Of a stretch of 64,000 bases of DNA, positions 45,563 to 56,105 are shown one piece after another. The notes beneath the pieces are model-generated. The model was given only the letters and a program-made list of their open reading frames with translations, ran no database searches and had not been told where the DNA came from. Numbering within the stretch: the first letter of the stretch is position 1; each line of letters begins with the position of its first letter. The stretch covers positions 1-64,000 of the forward strand of contig NZ_CANLTU010000013.1 of assembly GCF_947494125.1 (NCBI RefSeq). Reading direction: 5' to 3'. A program made the translations under genes and the position numbers. The stretch is from an uncultured Tenacibaculum sp. GTDB lineage: Bacteria > Bacteroidota > Bacteroidia > Flavobacteriales > Flavobacteriaceae.

Positions 45563-46654
45563 ATGAAGTATAATCTAATTTTATTAATATTATTATTGAT
45601 AACTTCTTGTTCATCAGATGATAACTCCAATATAAGCGATGGAGGGAATAATAATGGTAACACAAATTCAGGAAATAATAATTCAACTTTTAAGTCGTGG
45701 TCTATTCCATTAGATGAAATTTACGATGGAGCAGGTAAAGATGGAATTCCTTCAATAGATTCTCCAGTTTTTTTATCAGGACAAGATGCTACAGTTAGTA
45801 CTTATATGCAAAATGACGATATTGTAATAGGTTTAAAAATAGGAACAGAAGTTAGAGCGTACCCACATAGGATTATGGATTGGCATGAGGTTTTAAATGA
45901 TGATTTTAATGGAGAAAAAATTACGATTAATTACTGTCCATTAACTCGAACAGCTTTTGCGTGGAAATACTCTAAGTTGGGAAAACCTGTTAAATTTGGT
46001 GTTTCGGGTCTTTTATACAATTCTAATTTAATACTATATGATAGAGAAACTAATAGTAATTGGTCTCAAATGAAATTAGAATGTGTTAATGGTAGTGAAT
46101 TAGGAAAGAAACCAACAAGAATAGAAATAGTAGAGACTAATTGGGAAACATGGAAATTAATGTATCCAGAGACAAAGATTTTATCAGATAATCAGGGTTT
46201 TGCAAGAAATTATCAGAACTATCCATACGGAGGTTATTTAGATTCTGATGATTTTTTATTTTTCCCTGTATCGCCATTAGATACTAGGTTACCTAAAAAA
46301 GAGAGAGTGCATGGTGTAATATCCAGTGATTTACTAAAGGCATATCGATTTAAAACGTTTGAAGGCGGCAATGTTTTTAAAGATAATTTTAATGGAAAAA
46401 GAATATTATTAGTTGGAAATAAAAATGTGATAAAATCATTTGAGATCCCTACCGATTTAACTAATTTGGAGTTTAGCTATTCATACAAAGGAGAAAAAGA
46501 TTTTTTTATAGATAATTTAGGAAATAAATGGTCAATTAATGGTAAGGTTATTCAAGGACCAATGCAAGGGAGAGAATTATTAAGAAATGACTCAGTAACT
46601 GGTTTATGGTTTTCCCTAGCTTCTTTTTATCCTAATCCAGAGATATATAATTAA
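45563..46654 (+). CDS. DUF3179 lipoprotein
   Basis: The 363-residue protein has a lipoprotein signal (lipobox LITSCS), an Asn/Gly-rich linker (SDGGNNNGNTNSGNNN) and a DUF3179 domain with its conserved VRAYPHRIMDWHEV and INYCPLTRTAFAW. The family is secreted and of unknown function. The conserved His and Cys residues suggest a metal site. It is paired with the upstream porin-like gene. Confidence 0.9.
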   Translation: MKYNLILLILLLITSCSSDDNSNISDGGNNNGNTNSGNNNSTFKSWSIPLDEIYDGAGKDGIPSIDSPVFLSGQDATVSTYMQNDDIVIGLKIGTEVRAYPHRIMDWHEVLNDDFNGEKITINYCPLTRTAFAWKYSKLGKPVKFGVSGLLYNSNLILYDRETNSNWSQMKLECVNGSELGKKPTRIEIVETNWETWKLMYPETKILSDNQGFARNYQNYPYGGYLDSDDFLFFPVSPLDTRLPKKERVHGVISSDLLKAYRFKTFEGGNVFKDNFNGKRILLVGNKNVIKSFEIPTDLTNLEFSYSYKGEKDFFIDNLGNKWSINGKVIQGPMQGRELLRNDSVTGLWFSLASFYPNPEIYN

Positions 46655-46655
46655 A

Positions 46656-46680
46656 CCTCCAGTAAACTACTGAAGGCTTA
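46656..46680. terminator. Imperfect hairpin between convergent genes
   Basis: CCTCCAGT / ACTGAAGG pairs with one mismatch around a 5-base loop, between the DUF3179 stop codon and the small secreted-protein stop codon. It is weaker than the other terminators. Confidence 0.5.
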
Positions 46681-46691
46681 ATTGTATTTAA

Positions 46692-47123
46692 TTATTTTTC
46701 ATAAATATAAATTTCGGGATCATAACTAACATTAGATAGGTTAATTTTGTCTATGTCTTTCATTCTTAGTTGATTTAATGCGTAAAGTCTATTGATACCT
46801 TCTCCTAGAATTTGTTCATTATTAAGAAATATTTTAGTTATACTAGTGGTCCCATTCCCAAAATTCCTACTTCCTCTAGTGTTGGAATTTTTATATGAAT
46901 TGTTATTAGAGCTTAGTTGAAGTTTTATTAACTTCTTTAGTTTATTATTATTAAATCTTGAATCGCTTTTTAAAAAATCAAGTAATAGTAGATTTTTTTT
47001 TGTTTTTTCACTAATTTTTATAGTCTCAAAAGTCTCAGTATTATTTTTGTTTAATAATTCTTGAGCTTTACCTGAAATAGAAATAAGAAAAATTCCAATA
47101 ATAAAATAGTTTTTAATTTTCAT
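46692..47123 (-). CDS. Small secreted protein, paralogue 1
   Basis: The 143-residue protein has a signal peptide (MKIKNYFIIGIFLISISGKAQ). It shares FLKSDSRFN, LKKLI, and a C-terminal NRLYALNQLRMKDIDKI...EIYIYE with the protein at 47895-48338. The C-terminal part recalls a TonB-receptor plug ending (I-F-L-N-x-E, then L-R-M-x-D-I-x-x-I). The start at ATG 47123 fits the signal peptide. It lies downstream of a decayed macroglobulin-like gene on the same strand. Confidence 0.7.
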   Translation of the reverse strand: MKIKNYFIIGIFLISISGKAQELLNKNNTETFETIKISEKTKKNLLLLDFLKSDSRFNNNKLKKLIKLQLSSNNNSYKNSNTRGSRNFGNGTTSITKIFLNNEQILGEGINRLYALNQLRMKDIDKINLSNVSYDPEIYIYEK

Positions 47124-47178
47124 AATAATATTTTTTAATTTATTAAGAATAAGTATCAAATTTTATACCAAAAATAAA

Positions 47179-47812
47179 TTATTTTAAAATACTTTCTTTC
47201 GAAAGTAATTTCCCTTGCTCTGAAATACCTTCAATGTATGCTTTTATATATTTTTGTTCATTTTCCTGTATAATCTTTTATTAATATTCCAAGATTATTA
47301 TTGGTGTTTTCTATAATATGACCACCTTCAGGAAATAGTTTAAATTCATAATTTCCTTTATTTCTAGTGAGTTTTTTTGTGCTTTTTAAAGAAGAAATTA
47401 TTTTTATTTTTTGATTAAATGAATTGTCCTCTTTAAAGTTTTTCATCCAATTAGTGGATGCTTTTAGGTAATAATTACCATTTGTATAAGTAGAATCTAT
47501 ATCAATACTTCCAGAACCCATACCTTCTTTAATATGTATAAGTTGTTGGTCTTTTAGATTTCCAGATTCTTCAAATATAGAAACATAAAGATTTGTGGTA
47601 GTAGGATGTAATTTTTGAGAATTTTGTTCTTGTATATATGCTTTGAACCAAATTTCTTCACCTTTTAAAAAAGAAGTTTTATTAAGATGTAAAAAAGGAA
47701 TCTCTCTTGTGTTTTCAAAATAACTTATATAATTATTATTAAGTTTTGATTTTTGAGCAGCTAGAATAGTTGAAAATAGCAATAAAGCTATTTTAATGTA
47801 GTTTTTTTTCAT
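47179..47812 (-). pseudogene. Truncated macroglobulin-domain (MG2-like) secreted protein
   Basis: The frame from 47812 encodes a signal peptide and an N-terminal MG2-like region (FLHLNKTSFLKGEEIWFKAY, then NGNYYLKASTNWMKNF and KLFPEGGHIIE), 184 residues, ending at 47258. Intact relatives in flavobacteria are several hundred residues longer and often end in a plug-like domain. After the stop, another frame carries on with EQKYIKAYIEGISEQGKLL and stops at 47179. A deletion plus frameshift of a larger gene is the simplest explanation. Confidence 0.7.
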
Positions 47813-47851
47813 AGTAAATTTTTCTAAAAATCGTCAAAAAATCATTCCATA

Positions 47852-47885
47852 AAAAAACCTCGAGAATTATTTCCCGAGGTTTTTT
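47852..47885. terminator. Terminator after the second small secreted-protein gene
   Basis: Eleven-bp stem AAAAAACCTCG / CGAGGTTTTTT with a 12-base loop, between paralogue 2 and the start of the truncated gene. Confidence 0.8.
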
Positions 47886-47894
47886 ATAAAAAGA

Positions 47895-48338
47895 TTATAA
47901 TGTGTAAATGTAAATTTCTTTTCCAGAGCTTACATTTTTTCTGCTAATTTTTTTAACTTTTTTCATTCTTAAGTCATTTAAGACATGTAGTCTATTAAAG
48001 CCACTATCTAAAATTAATTCATTATCTAAATAAATTTTAACGAAAGTTCTTACAGGAACGGCTTGGCCTGGTATTTCCTTAATTTTTATATTAATATCTT
48101 CATAGTCATTATAGCCTACATTGTTTTGATTGTTAATCAATTTTTTTAATCGCAAAGAGTTAAACCTTGAATCTGATTTTAGAAAATTTAAAACAAGTTG
48201 ATTAGATTTAAGTTTCCCTTCAGGAGCAATTATAACTAAAGGTTTGTTTTTTTCTGTTGTAGTAATGTTTTTTTTCTGAGCTGAAATAGTTAGTGCTATA
48301 AAAGAAAAACACAGAACTGAGTAAATTTTAATTTTCAT
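47895..48338 (-). CDS. Small secreted protein, paralogue 2
   Basis: The 147-residue protein has a signal peptide (about 1-20, ending SAQ) and is clearly related to the protein at 46692-47123: FLKSDSRFN, LRLKKLI, VKIYLDNELI and LHVLNDLRMKKVKKI...EIYIY. The two genes flank the truncated macroglobulin-like gene, suggesting a local duplication. The plug-like C-terminus may be a remnant of a larger receptor. Function unknown. It lies between two terminators, so it is monocistronic. Confidence 0.72.
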   Translation of the reverse strand: MKIKIYSVLCFSFIALTISAQKKNITTTEKNKPLVIIAPEGKLKSNQLVLNFLKSDSRFNSLRLKKLINNQNNVGYNDYEDINIKIKEIPGQAVPVRTFVKIYLDNELILDSGFNRLHVLNDLRMKKVKKISRKNVSSGKEIYIYTL

Positions 48339-48419
48339 AATAATATTTTTTAATTTTTATATTATCATCAATTATTATGCCTTAAATTTATTGTTTTTTT
48401 ATAATTACTGTTAAATAAA

Positions 48420-48446
48420 AAAACTTGTTAAAGAATAACAAGTTTT
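48420..48446 (-). terminator. Terminator after groL
   Basis: Ten-bp stem AAAACTTGTT / AACAAGTTTT with a 7-base loop, 34 bases after the groL stop codon, with A/T tracts on both sides. Confidence 0.8.
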
Positions 48447-48479
48447 AATATAATATATGGTTTGTAAAGTAGGTGGTTT

Positions 48480-50120
<1,641 letters not shown>

Positions 50121-50153
50121 TTAATCTTTTAATAGTTTTTTAATAGAATGAAA

Positions 50154-50429
50154 TTAGATAATAGCGAATATGTCGCTTTCTCTCATGATTAAGTAATCAT
50201 TTCCTTCATGTTTTAATTCAGTACCTGCATACTTTCCGTATAAAACAGTATCGCCAACTTTAACCGTTAAAGGCTCTTCTTTAGTTCCGTTACCAACGGC
50301 AACAACAGTTCCTTTTTGTGGCTTTTCTTTTGCGTTATCAGGAATAATAAGTCCTGAAGCTGTAGTTGTTTCAGCTGCAGCTGGTTCTACAAGAACTCTA
50401 TCTGCTAAAGGTTTAATGTTTAATCCCAT
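50154..50429 (-). CDS. groS: Co-chaperonin GroES (10 kDa)
   Basis: This 91-residue GroES cap protein begins with [12 protein letters not shown] and contains the mobile loop ([20 protein letters not shown]) and the conserved GTVVAVGNG and [13 protein letters not shown]. It is the first gene of groS-groL. I see no CIRCE operator. An inverted repeat, GTCAG/CTGAC (50477-50508), lies about 50-80 bases upstream and may be the heat-shock control element. Confidence 0.97.
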   Translation of the reverse strand: MGLNIKPLADRVLVEPAAAETTTASGLIIPDNAKEKPQKGTVVAVGNGTKEEPLTVKVGDTVLYGKYAGTELKHEGNDYLIMRESDIFAII

Positions 50430-50476
50430 TTTATATAAATTATGATTAATTTGTTTTTTGTTTATACTTTGAAATA

Positions 50477-50508
50477 GTCAGAAATTATGCCATTAGAATT
50501 TTGCTGAC
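50477..50508. promoter_or_regulatory. Inverted repeat upstream of groS
   Basis: GTCAG (50477-50481) and CTGAC (50504-50508) form an inverted pair with A/T-rich inner flanks, placed where a groS promoter or operator is expected. Role inferred only from position. Confidence 0.35.
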
Positions 50509-50544
50509 ATTTTTTCTAGAGCGCTTGAGTTTTGTGTAAAAAAA

Positions 50545-50573
50545 AATGCCAACGTGTCATTTACGTTGGCATT
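50545..50573 (-). terminator. Terminator after secG
   Basis: Perfect 11-bp stem AATGCCAACGT / ACGTTGGCATT with a 7-base loop, followed on the minus strand by a long T tract, 21 bases after the secG stop. It separates the secG operon from groS-groL. Confidence 0.9.
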
Positions 50574-50594
50574 ATATATTTTGTTTTAGTAAGC

Positions 50595-50936
50595 TTACTT
50601 AACGCTATCTTTAGTAGTGTCATTTGCTGATGGTGTAGCAGGTGTAGTAGCTTCTACGTTTTCTAATGTGCTATCTAATTGTGGAGCATCTCCTGCATTA
50701 CCTCTTGGAATAGCGAAATTAGCTAATAAGATTAAAGCAAACATTGTAATAGCTAAAGTCCAAGTAGTTCTGTCTAAGAAACTATTAGTGTTTTGTACAC
50801 CACCAATGTTTTGAGCACCACCACCTCCAAAAGAAGAAGATAATCCTCCACCTTTAGGGTTTTGAACCATTACTATTAAGATTAATGCTATAGCAACAAT
50901 CAAAATTAAAACTAAAAGTAAAGTGTACGTTGTCAT
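50595..50936 (-). CDS. secG: Preprotein translocase subunit SecG
   Basis: The 113-residue SecYEG subunit has two transmembrane helices (about 4-24 and 57-76) flanking the conserved cytoplasmic loop VQNPKGGGLSSSFGGGGAQN. The C-terminal tail is rich in Thr, Ala and Asp, an extension usual in Bacteroidota. It overlaps the preceding TPR gene by 1 base (TAATG) and ends the miaB-EBP-lptE-TPR-secG operon. Confidence 0.95.
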   Translation of the reverse strand: MTTYTLLLVLILIVAIALILIVMVQNPKGGGLSSSFGGGGAQNIGGVQNTNSFLDRTTWTLAITMFALILLANFAIPRGNAGDAPQLDSTLENVEATTPATPSANDTTKDSVK

Positions 50937-51679
50937 TATTTATTGTTTTGTAAAATTTGTATTCTTTTAATTTGGTCTGCAAAGAAACCACTTTTTTCTG
51001 GATATTTCAAACTTAATATTTTATAAGCTTGAATAGCGTTATCGTATTTTTTTTGTTCAAGGTAAACTTTAGCTAAAGTTTCTGTTGCTAGTTGAGAATT
51101 TTGTTTGCTCTCAATAATTTTTATTTCAGATGGATTAGCCTTGTTTGGACGAGAAATTTTAGGTGATGTTTTTATAAAACGATCAATAATAGATTCATTT
51201 TCTGATTTTTCAGGAAGAGTTTTTTTCTCAGAAGGAGACTTAGGATCTTGATTTCTTACAATAATATTTTTTGAAGATAATTGAAGCCATTGATTAAACG
51301 AAAATGATTCGTTTTTGGTAAATGGAAGCGGACTTCCAATAGCTAAATTCTCTTCAATTTTAGAAATATTTTTCCCTTTTTTATTTGGAAGTAAAATATC
51401 CTTTAAACTAGTTTTTTCTCCTTTTTTTGAACTTTCTTTTTGAAAAATTTTTGAAGTTATAAAATCGAATAAAAGAGTACGGTCAGTAGTATAAGCAGCT
51501 GTAACTTTTAATTCATTATTGTATTTATAGCTTTCTTGATTTTTTAAATCTTTTAAATATAAGGCTCTTGCCGATTGAAAATAGGGGTACTCTTGGACAA
51601 TATTCTTAAGCTCTGAATTATTTTCGTTTGAAATTAATTGAGGGCTTTCTAAAATTTGTATGTAGTTTTTTTTATTCAA
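50936..51679 (-). CDS. Tetratricopeptide-repeat protein of the secG operon
   Basis: The 247-residue soluble protein has a Lys/Ser-rich middle and one clear C-terminal TPR (LATETLAKVYLEQKKYDNAI). A TTG at 51679, 3 bases past the lptE stop, is the start. Such a protein is found between lptE and secG in many flavobacteria; function unknown. Confidence 0.78.
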   Translation of the reverse strand: MNKKNYIQILESPQLISNENNSELKNIVQEYPYFQSARALYLKDLKNQESYKYNNELKVTAAYTTDRTLLFDFITSKIFQKESSKKGEKTSLKDILLPNKKGKNISKIEENLAIGSPLPFTKNESFSFNQWLQLSSKNIIVRNQDPKSPSEKKTLPEKSENESIIDRFIKTSPKISRPNKANPSEIKIIESKQNSQLATETLAKVYLEQKKYDNAIQAYKILSLKYPEKSGFFADQIKRIQILQNNK

Positions 51680-51682
51680 AGT

Positions 51683-52189
51683 TTACCATTTACCTACAGA
51701 TGCATTAAAGATATCTTGAGTTAATCTTTCTAAAATATCTTTCAAAGCTGTATCTAGTATTCCTCCAGTTAATTGTTCTGTAGCTCCATAATCATAATAA
51801 AAAGAAAAACGTTTCTCGAAATTCTTTTTCTCATCTAAATTATTAATATAATTTACATTAACAGATATTGTTAGTCTATTTTGTGCTGCCGTTTGATTTG
51901 CATTAGCACTCATTGGAGTAATACGATAATCGGTTATTTCACCTGAAAAATGTAAATCTCCACCGCTACTAACCAAAGTTAAATTTGTTTGGCGTGTAAA
52001 AAGATCTTGTAATTCTTGTGTGAATTTTTGACTTAACGTTGGCTCTATTAATGGAGCTTGATTCGGAAAAAAATCGACCTGAATTGTTTTTGCATTTCCA
52101 GTATCACCACCAGTAAATGAGTAGGCTCCACAACTAATTACAATAATTGTGGTAGAAATAAAAAATAAGGTGTAAAATAATTTTTTCAT
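51683..52189 (-). CDS. lptE: LPS assembly lipoprotein LptE family
   Basis: The 168-residue lipoprotein (lipobox IVISC) has GAYSFTGG just after the modified Cys, IQVDFFPNQAPLIEPTLSQ, and a LptE-like beta-alpha fold ending ILERLTQDIFN. LptE plugs the LptD barrel in the outer membrane during lipopolysaccharide export. It is in an operon with the EBP gene (45 bases upstream) and the TPR gene. Confidence 0.85.
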   Translation of the reverse strand: MKKLFYTLFFISTTIIVISCGAYSFTGGDTGNAKTIQVDFFPNQAPLIEPTLSQKFTQELQDLFTRQTNLTLVSSGGDLHFSGEITDYRITPMSANANQTAAQNRLTISVNVNYINNLDEKKNFEKRFSFYYDYGATEQLTGGILDTALKDILERLTQDIFNASVGKW

Positions 52190-52234
52190 AAAATCAAAAG
52201 TAAATAATTTGTAGTTGTTTTATTGTTAACTAGA

Positions 52235-53464
52235 TTATAAATCGTACTGTTTAATCTTTCGGTACAATGTCCTTTCAGAAATGCCTAGTTCTTTAGCAGC
52301 TAATTTACGTTTTCCACTATTTTTTTCTAAAGATTTTTTAATCATTTCAATTTCTTTTTCTTGTAATGATAAGTTTTCATCTTCTTCAATAGTTTCAGCA
52401 TATTCATAATTATTTTGAGCAGAAGAAGATTGTGGAATTTGAACAACTTCTATGTTTTGCGTTTCTGGCAGCTCTTGTTCTTGATATATCTTTTCAATTA
52501 ATTGATGATTCTCAGCTTGTACTTGTTCAGAATTTCCATTTTGCATTAAGTCCAATGTAAGTTTCTTCAAATCATTAATGTCATTACGCATATCAAATAA
52601 AATTTTATACATAATGTCTCGTTCGTTTGCAAAATCAGAATTACTAGATTGATTTCCAATAACCGCAGGCAAGTTTCCTTTGTTGTTAGGCAAGTATTGA
52701 ACTAGTTTTTCAGGCGTTATTAAACGACTCTCTTCTACAACAGAAATTTGTTCAGCAATATTTCTTAATTGACGAATATTACCAGGAAAGCGATAACTCA
52801 ATAACATTTTTACAGCGTTTTGATCTAATCGAATAGTTGGCATTCGGTACTTTTGAGCAAAATCTGAAGCAAATTTTCTAAATAATAAATGAATATCTTC
52901 ATTTCTATCACGCAAAGCAGGTAAGTCAATTTCAATAGTGCTTAAGCGGTAATATAAATCTTCACGAAACTTTTCTTTAGAAATAGCTTGATGCATATTT
53001 ACATTCGTTGCAGCTACAATACGAACATTAGTTTTTTGTACTTGAGATGACCCTACTTTAATAAATTCACCATTTTCTAATACACGTAACAAGCGTACTT
53101 GAGTAGTTAAAGGTAGTTCTCCCACTTCATCTAAAAAAATAGTTCCTCCATCAGCAACTTCAAAATAACCTTTACGGGAAGCTGTAGCTCCAGTAAACGC
53201 ACCTTTTTCATGTCCAAATAACTCACTGTCAATGGTTCCTTCAGGAATCGCGCCACAGTTTACAGCAATATATTTTGCATGTTTTCGGTGTGATAACTGG
53301 TGAATTATTTTTGGTATATTTTCTTTACCTACACCACTTTCTCCAGTAACTAAAACCGAAATATCAGTAGGAGCAACGCGGATAGCTTTTTCAATAGCAC
53401 GATTTAAATGTAAATCGTTACCAATGATTCCGAAACGTTGTTTTATAGCTTGTAGGTTTTCCAT
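52235..53464 (-). CDS. Sigma-54-dependent transcriptional activator (Fis-type HTH), no receiver domain
   Basis: The 409-residue protein has an AAA+ activator domain starting close to the N-terminus (Walker A GESGVGKE, then GAFTGA for sigma-54 contact and Walker B GTIFLDEVGE). A long linker follows, and then a Fis-type helix-turn-helix (KRKLAAKELGISERTLYRKI). It lacks an N-terminal sensory domain, so control must be by expression or a partner. It lies between miaB and lptE, so it may control envelope or housekeeping genes. No rpoN is in the window. Confidence 0.93.
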   Translation of the reverse strand: MENLQAIKQRFGIIGNDLHLNRAIEKAIRVAPTDISVLVTGESGVGKENIPKIIHQLSHRKHAKYIAVNCGAIPEGTIDSELFGHEKGAFTGATASRKGYFEVADGGTIFLDEVGELPLTTQVRLLRVLENGEFIKVGSSQVQKTNVRIVAATNVNMHQAISKEKFREDLYYRLSTIEIDLPALRDRNEDIHLLFRKFASDFAQKYRMPTIRLDQNAVKMLLSYRFPGNIRQLRNIAEQISVVEESRLITPEKLVQYLPNNKGNLPAVIGNQSSNSDFANERDIMYKILFDMRNDINDLKKLTLDLMQNGNSEQVQAENHQLIEKIYQEQELPETQNIEVVQIPQSSSAQNNYEYAETIEEDENLSLQEKEIEMIKKSLEKNSGKRKLAAKELGISERTLYRKIKQYDL

Positions 53465-53478
53465 AGTTATTTTAAAAT

Positions 53479-54933
53479 TTAATTATTGTCAGAGAAATCA
53501 ATTGCAACTCCTCTTAATGTAGCAGAAGTACAATCTTCAACTTTTACATTAACAAAATCACCCAATTTATAATGCTCTTTAGGAAAAACAATTACAGTAT
53601 TCTGAGTGTTTCTACCTTTCCATTCGTCAGGATTTTTTTTAGAAGTACCTTCAATTAAAACCTCTTCAATTTTCCCTAAATGTTGTTGAGTTCTATATAA
53701 ACTATGCTCTTGCTGTAAATCTATAACTTCTTGTAAACGTCTCTTTTTAATAGCTAATGGAACATCGTCTGGCATTTTTTTAGCAGCCAAAGTTCCAGGC
53801 CTTTCAGAATAAGCAAACATAAATCCAAAATCGTATTTTACATGGCGCATTAGATTTAATGTATCTTGATGATCTTGTTCTGTTTCCCCACAAAAACCAG
53901 CAATCATATCTTGACTTAATGCCATCTCAGGAATTATTTTGTAAATATTATCAACCAATTCCATATATTCTTCACGTGTATGTTGGCGATTCATAGCTTT
54001 AAGCATATTATTACTTCCACTTTGTACAGGTAAATGAATGTATTTACAAATGTTCCTGTGTTTTGCCATTGTGCGTATAACATCTAAACTCATGTCTTGA
54101 GGATTTGATGTAGCAAAACGGAAACGAGTTTTTGGAAATTCAGTAGCACACATATCTAATAATTGTGCAAAATCTACAGCACTTGCTTGTGCTAATTCAG
54201 AAGCTTTTTTAAAATCTTTCTTCAATCCACCACCATACCATAAATATGAATCTACATTTTGGCCTAATAAAGTAATTTCTTTAAAGTTCTTATCAACCAT
54301 AGATCGTACTTCTTCAATAATACTTTGAGGATCGCGACTACGTTCACGACCACGTGTAAAAGGAACTACACAAAAGGTACACATATTGTCACAGCCACGA
54401 GTAATAGAAACAAATGCAGAAACTCCGTTTGAATTTAAACGTACAGGAGAAACATCAGCATATGTTTCTTCTTTAGATAAAATAACATTTACAGCATCTC
54501 TACCAGTGTCAATTTCTTCAATTAAGTTTGGTAAATCGCGGTAAGCATCAGGCCCTACAACTAAATCAACGATTTTTTCTTCTTCTAAAAACTTTTCTTT
54601 TAAACGCTCAGCCATACAACCCAAAACACCAACTTTCATCTTTGGATTTACTTTTTTAACGGCATTGTATTTTTGTAAGCGTTTACGAACAGTGGTTTCG
54701 GCTTTTTCTCTAATAGAACAAGTGTTTACTAAAACTAAATCAGCGTCTTCTAAGTTTTGAGTGGTGTTAAAACCTTGTTCAGCTAAAATAGAAGCAACAA
54801 TTTCGCTATCATTCATGTTCATTTGACAACCATAACTTTCAATAAAAAGTTTTTTACTGTTTTCTTCTTTTTGTTCTATAACAAGAGGTTTCCCTTGCTT
54901 CTCTTCGTCAATTACCTTTTCTACTTGTTCCAT
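53479..54933 (-). CDS. miaB: tRNA methylthiotransferase MiaB
   Basis: This 484-residue radical-SAM enzyme adds a methylthio group to i6A37 of tRNA. The N-terminal UPF0004 domain has cluster Cys residues (ESYGCQMN, NTCSIREKA and VLGCMAERL). The radical-SAM motif is CDNMCTFC in TRGCDNMCTFCVVPFTRG, and a C-terminal TRAM domain ends the protein. It is first in the operon miaB-EBP-lptE-TPR-secG and is divergent from the membrane-protein gene at 55078. Confidence 0.96.
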   Translation of the reverse strand: MEQVEKVIDEEKQGKPLVIEQKEENSKKLFIESYGCQMNMNDSEIVASILAEQGFNTTQNLEDADLVLVNTCSIREKAETTVRKRLQKYNAVKKVNPKMKVGVLGCMAERLKEKFLEEEKIVDLVVGPDAYRDLPNLIEEIDTGRDAVNVILSKEETYADVSPVRLNSNGVSAFVSITRGCDNMCTFCVVPFTRGRERSRDPQSIIEEVRSMVDKNFKEITLLGQNVDSYLWYGGGLKKDFKKASELAQASAVDFAQLLDMCATEFPKTRFRFATSNPQDMSLDVIRTMAKHRNICKYIHLPVQSGSNNMLKAMNRQHTREEYMELVDNIYKIIPEMALSQDMIAGFCGETEQDHQDTLNLMRHVKYDFGFMFAYSERPGTLAAKKMPDDVPLAIKKRRLQEVIDLQQEHSLYRTQQHLGKIEEVLIEGTSKKNPDEWKGRNTQNTVIVFPKEHYKLGDFVNVKVEDCTSATLRGVAIDFSDNN

Positions 54934-55045
54934 AAAATCTTAAATCGTAATAAATAGTCTGCAAAGATACAACCAAAAACTATAATCAATGACAAATTGG
55001 CAGAGAAAATAAACGCTGTAAAAAAGAATATTTTTTTAAAGTTGG

Positions 55046-55053
55046 TATATTTG
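55046..55053 (+). promoter_or_regulatory. -7 box of the membrane-protein gene
   Basis: TATATTTG matches TAnnTTTG and lies 24 bases before the ATG at 55078. This decides the start: the frame opens further upstream but would begin before the promoter. Confidence 0.55.
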
Positions 55054-55077
55054 CTAGTATCAACAATCAATAAAAAA

Positions 55078-55860
55078 ATGAATAAAATTTTAATGTTATC
55101 AGAAAAAATCAGAAATGCAAAACATCTAGATTTTGGAACTATTTTAAATGAAATTATCGAACTATTTAAAAAAGTTTGGGTGCAAGGGTTATTATTGTTT
55201 TTGTTCTCTATTCTTATTATGTTACCTATTATTATCCTTGTTTATGTTCCTTTAATAGGTGTTGCAATGATGGAGTCGCAAGGAGGAACTTTAGATTCAG
55301 AGGTGTTTACAGGATTCTTTGCAGGAACTTCTATACTATATGTATTATTAATAATAGTGTTATTTTTAATTTTGGTAGCTGCTAGTTCTGCTTTAATAGC
55401 TGGATTTTATAGAATTGTAAAAGCATTAGATAAAGGTAAGGGTACAACAACATCAGATTTCTTTTATTTTTTTAAAACAAAATATTTAACAAAATTATTA
55501 TTACTAACATTAATAACTGTATCAATAGCTATTGGCTCGGCTTTATTATGCTATCTTCCTTTGTTATATACAATGGTGCCTATTTCATATTTTTTAATAA
55601 TTTTTGCTTTTAATCCTGAAGAATCAGTGACAAATATTGTTAAAGTAGGATTTCAATTAGGAACAAAAAAATGGGGGATTTCCATTGCAGTAATGCTTAT
55701 TGTAGGTTTAATAACAACGATGTTAGGTATAATAACTTGCGGATTAGGTAACTTATTTCTAATTTCATTATCTTATTTACCAGCGTATATAATTTATAAA
55801 AATGTAATTGGCTTTGAAGAAGATATAGATCTTGATTTAACAGAAAAAAACAATATCTAA
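55078..55860 (+). CDS. Integral membrane protein of unknown function
   Basis: The 260-residue protein has about six hydrophobic helices in three blocks, with short amphipathic ends (LSEKIRNAKHLDFGTILNE and an acidic C-terminal tail). Related flavobacterial proteins are often left as hypothetical membrane proteins. No enzymatic motif visible. The start at 55078 (MNKILMLSEK) is set by the promoter. Confidence 0.78.
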   Translation: MNKILMLSEKIRNAKHLDFGTILNEIIELFKKVWVQGLLLFLFSILIMLPIIILVYVPLIGVAMMESQGGTLDSEVFTGFFAGTSILYVLLIIVLFLILVAASSALIAGFYRIVKALDKGKGTTTSDFFYFFKTKYLTKLLLLTLITVSIAIGSALLCYLPLLYTMVPISYFLIIFAFNPEESVTNIVKVGFQLGTKKWGISIAVMLIVGLITTMLGIITCGLGNLFLISLSYLPAYIIYKNVIGFEEDIDLDLTEKNNI

Positions 55861-55889
55861 GTAAATAAATTATATTGAAAACTTTTTTT

Positions 55890-55925
55890 AAAACTCCTTT
55901 TCAGAAATGAATAGGGGTTTTTTAT
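55890..55925 (+). terminator. Terminator after the membrane-protein gene
   Basis: AAAACTCC and GGGGTTTT pair with one G-U wobble, followed by a T tract, 29 bases after the stop codon. Confidence 0.65.
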
Positions 55926-56039
55926 TGAAGCATTACAATGTTTATTCTTAATTTTAAAAAAAAGAATATGTTTTTACTTTGATTAGTGTTTAGAAAATGT
56001 ATTTTTTTTTAATTCAATAACTATTAAAAAAAAACTACA

Positions 56040-56047
56040 TACTTTTG
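56040..56047 (+). promoter_or_regulatory. -7 box of topA
   Basis: TACTTTTG matches TAnnTTTG, 58 bases before the topA ATG. Confidence 0.5.
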
Positions 56048-56105
56048 CAAATTGAAAGCACCTATTCTTATTATATGGTGTAAAAAGAGATAAGAGGAAA
56101 TACAT

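Noticed and set aside
50477..50508. Sigma-54 promoter (TGGCAT...) upstream of groS.
   Set aside because: The -12 GC is missing at the right spacing, so the match is not good enough to call.
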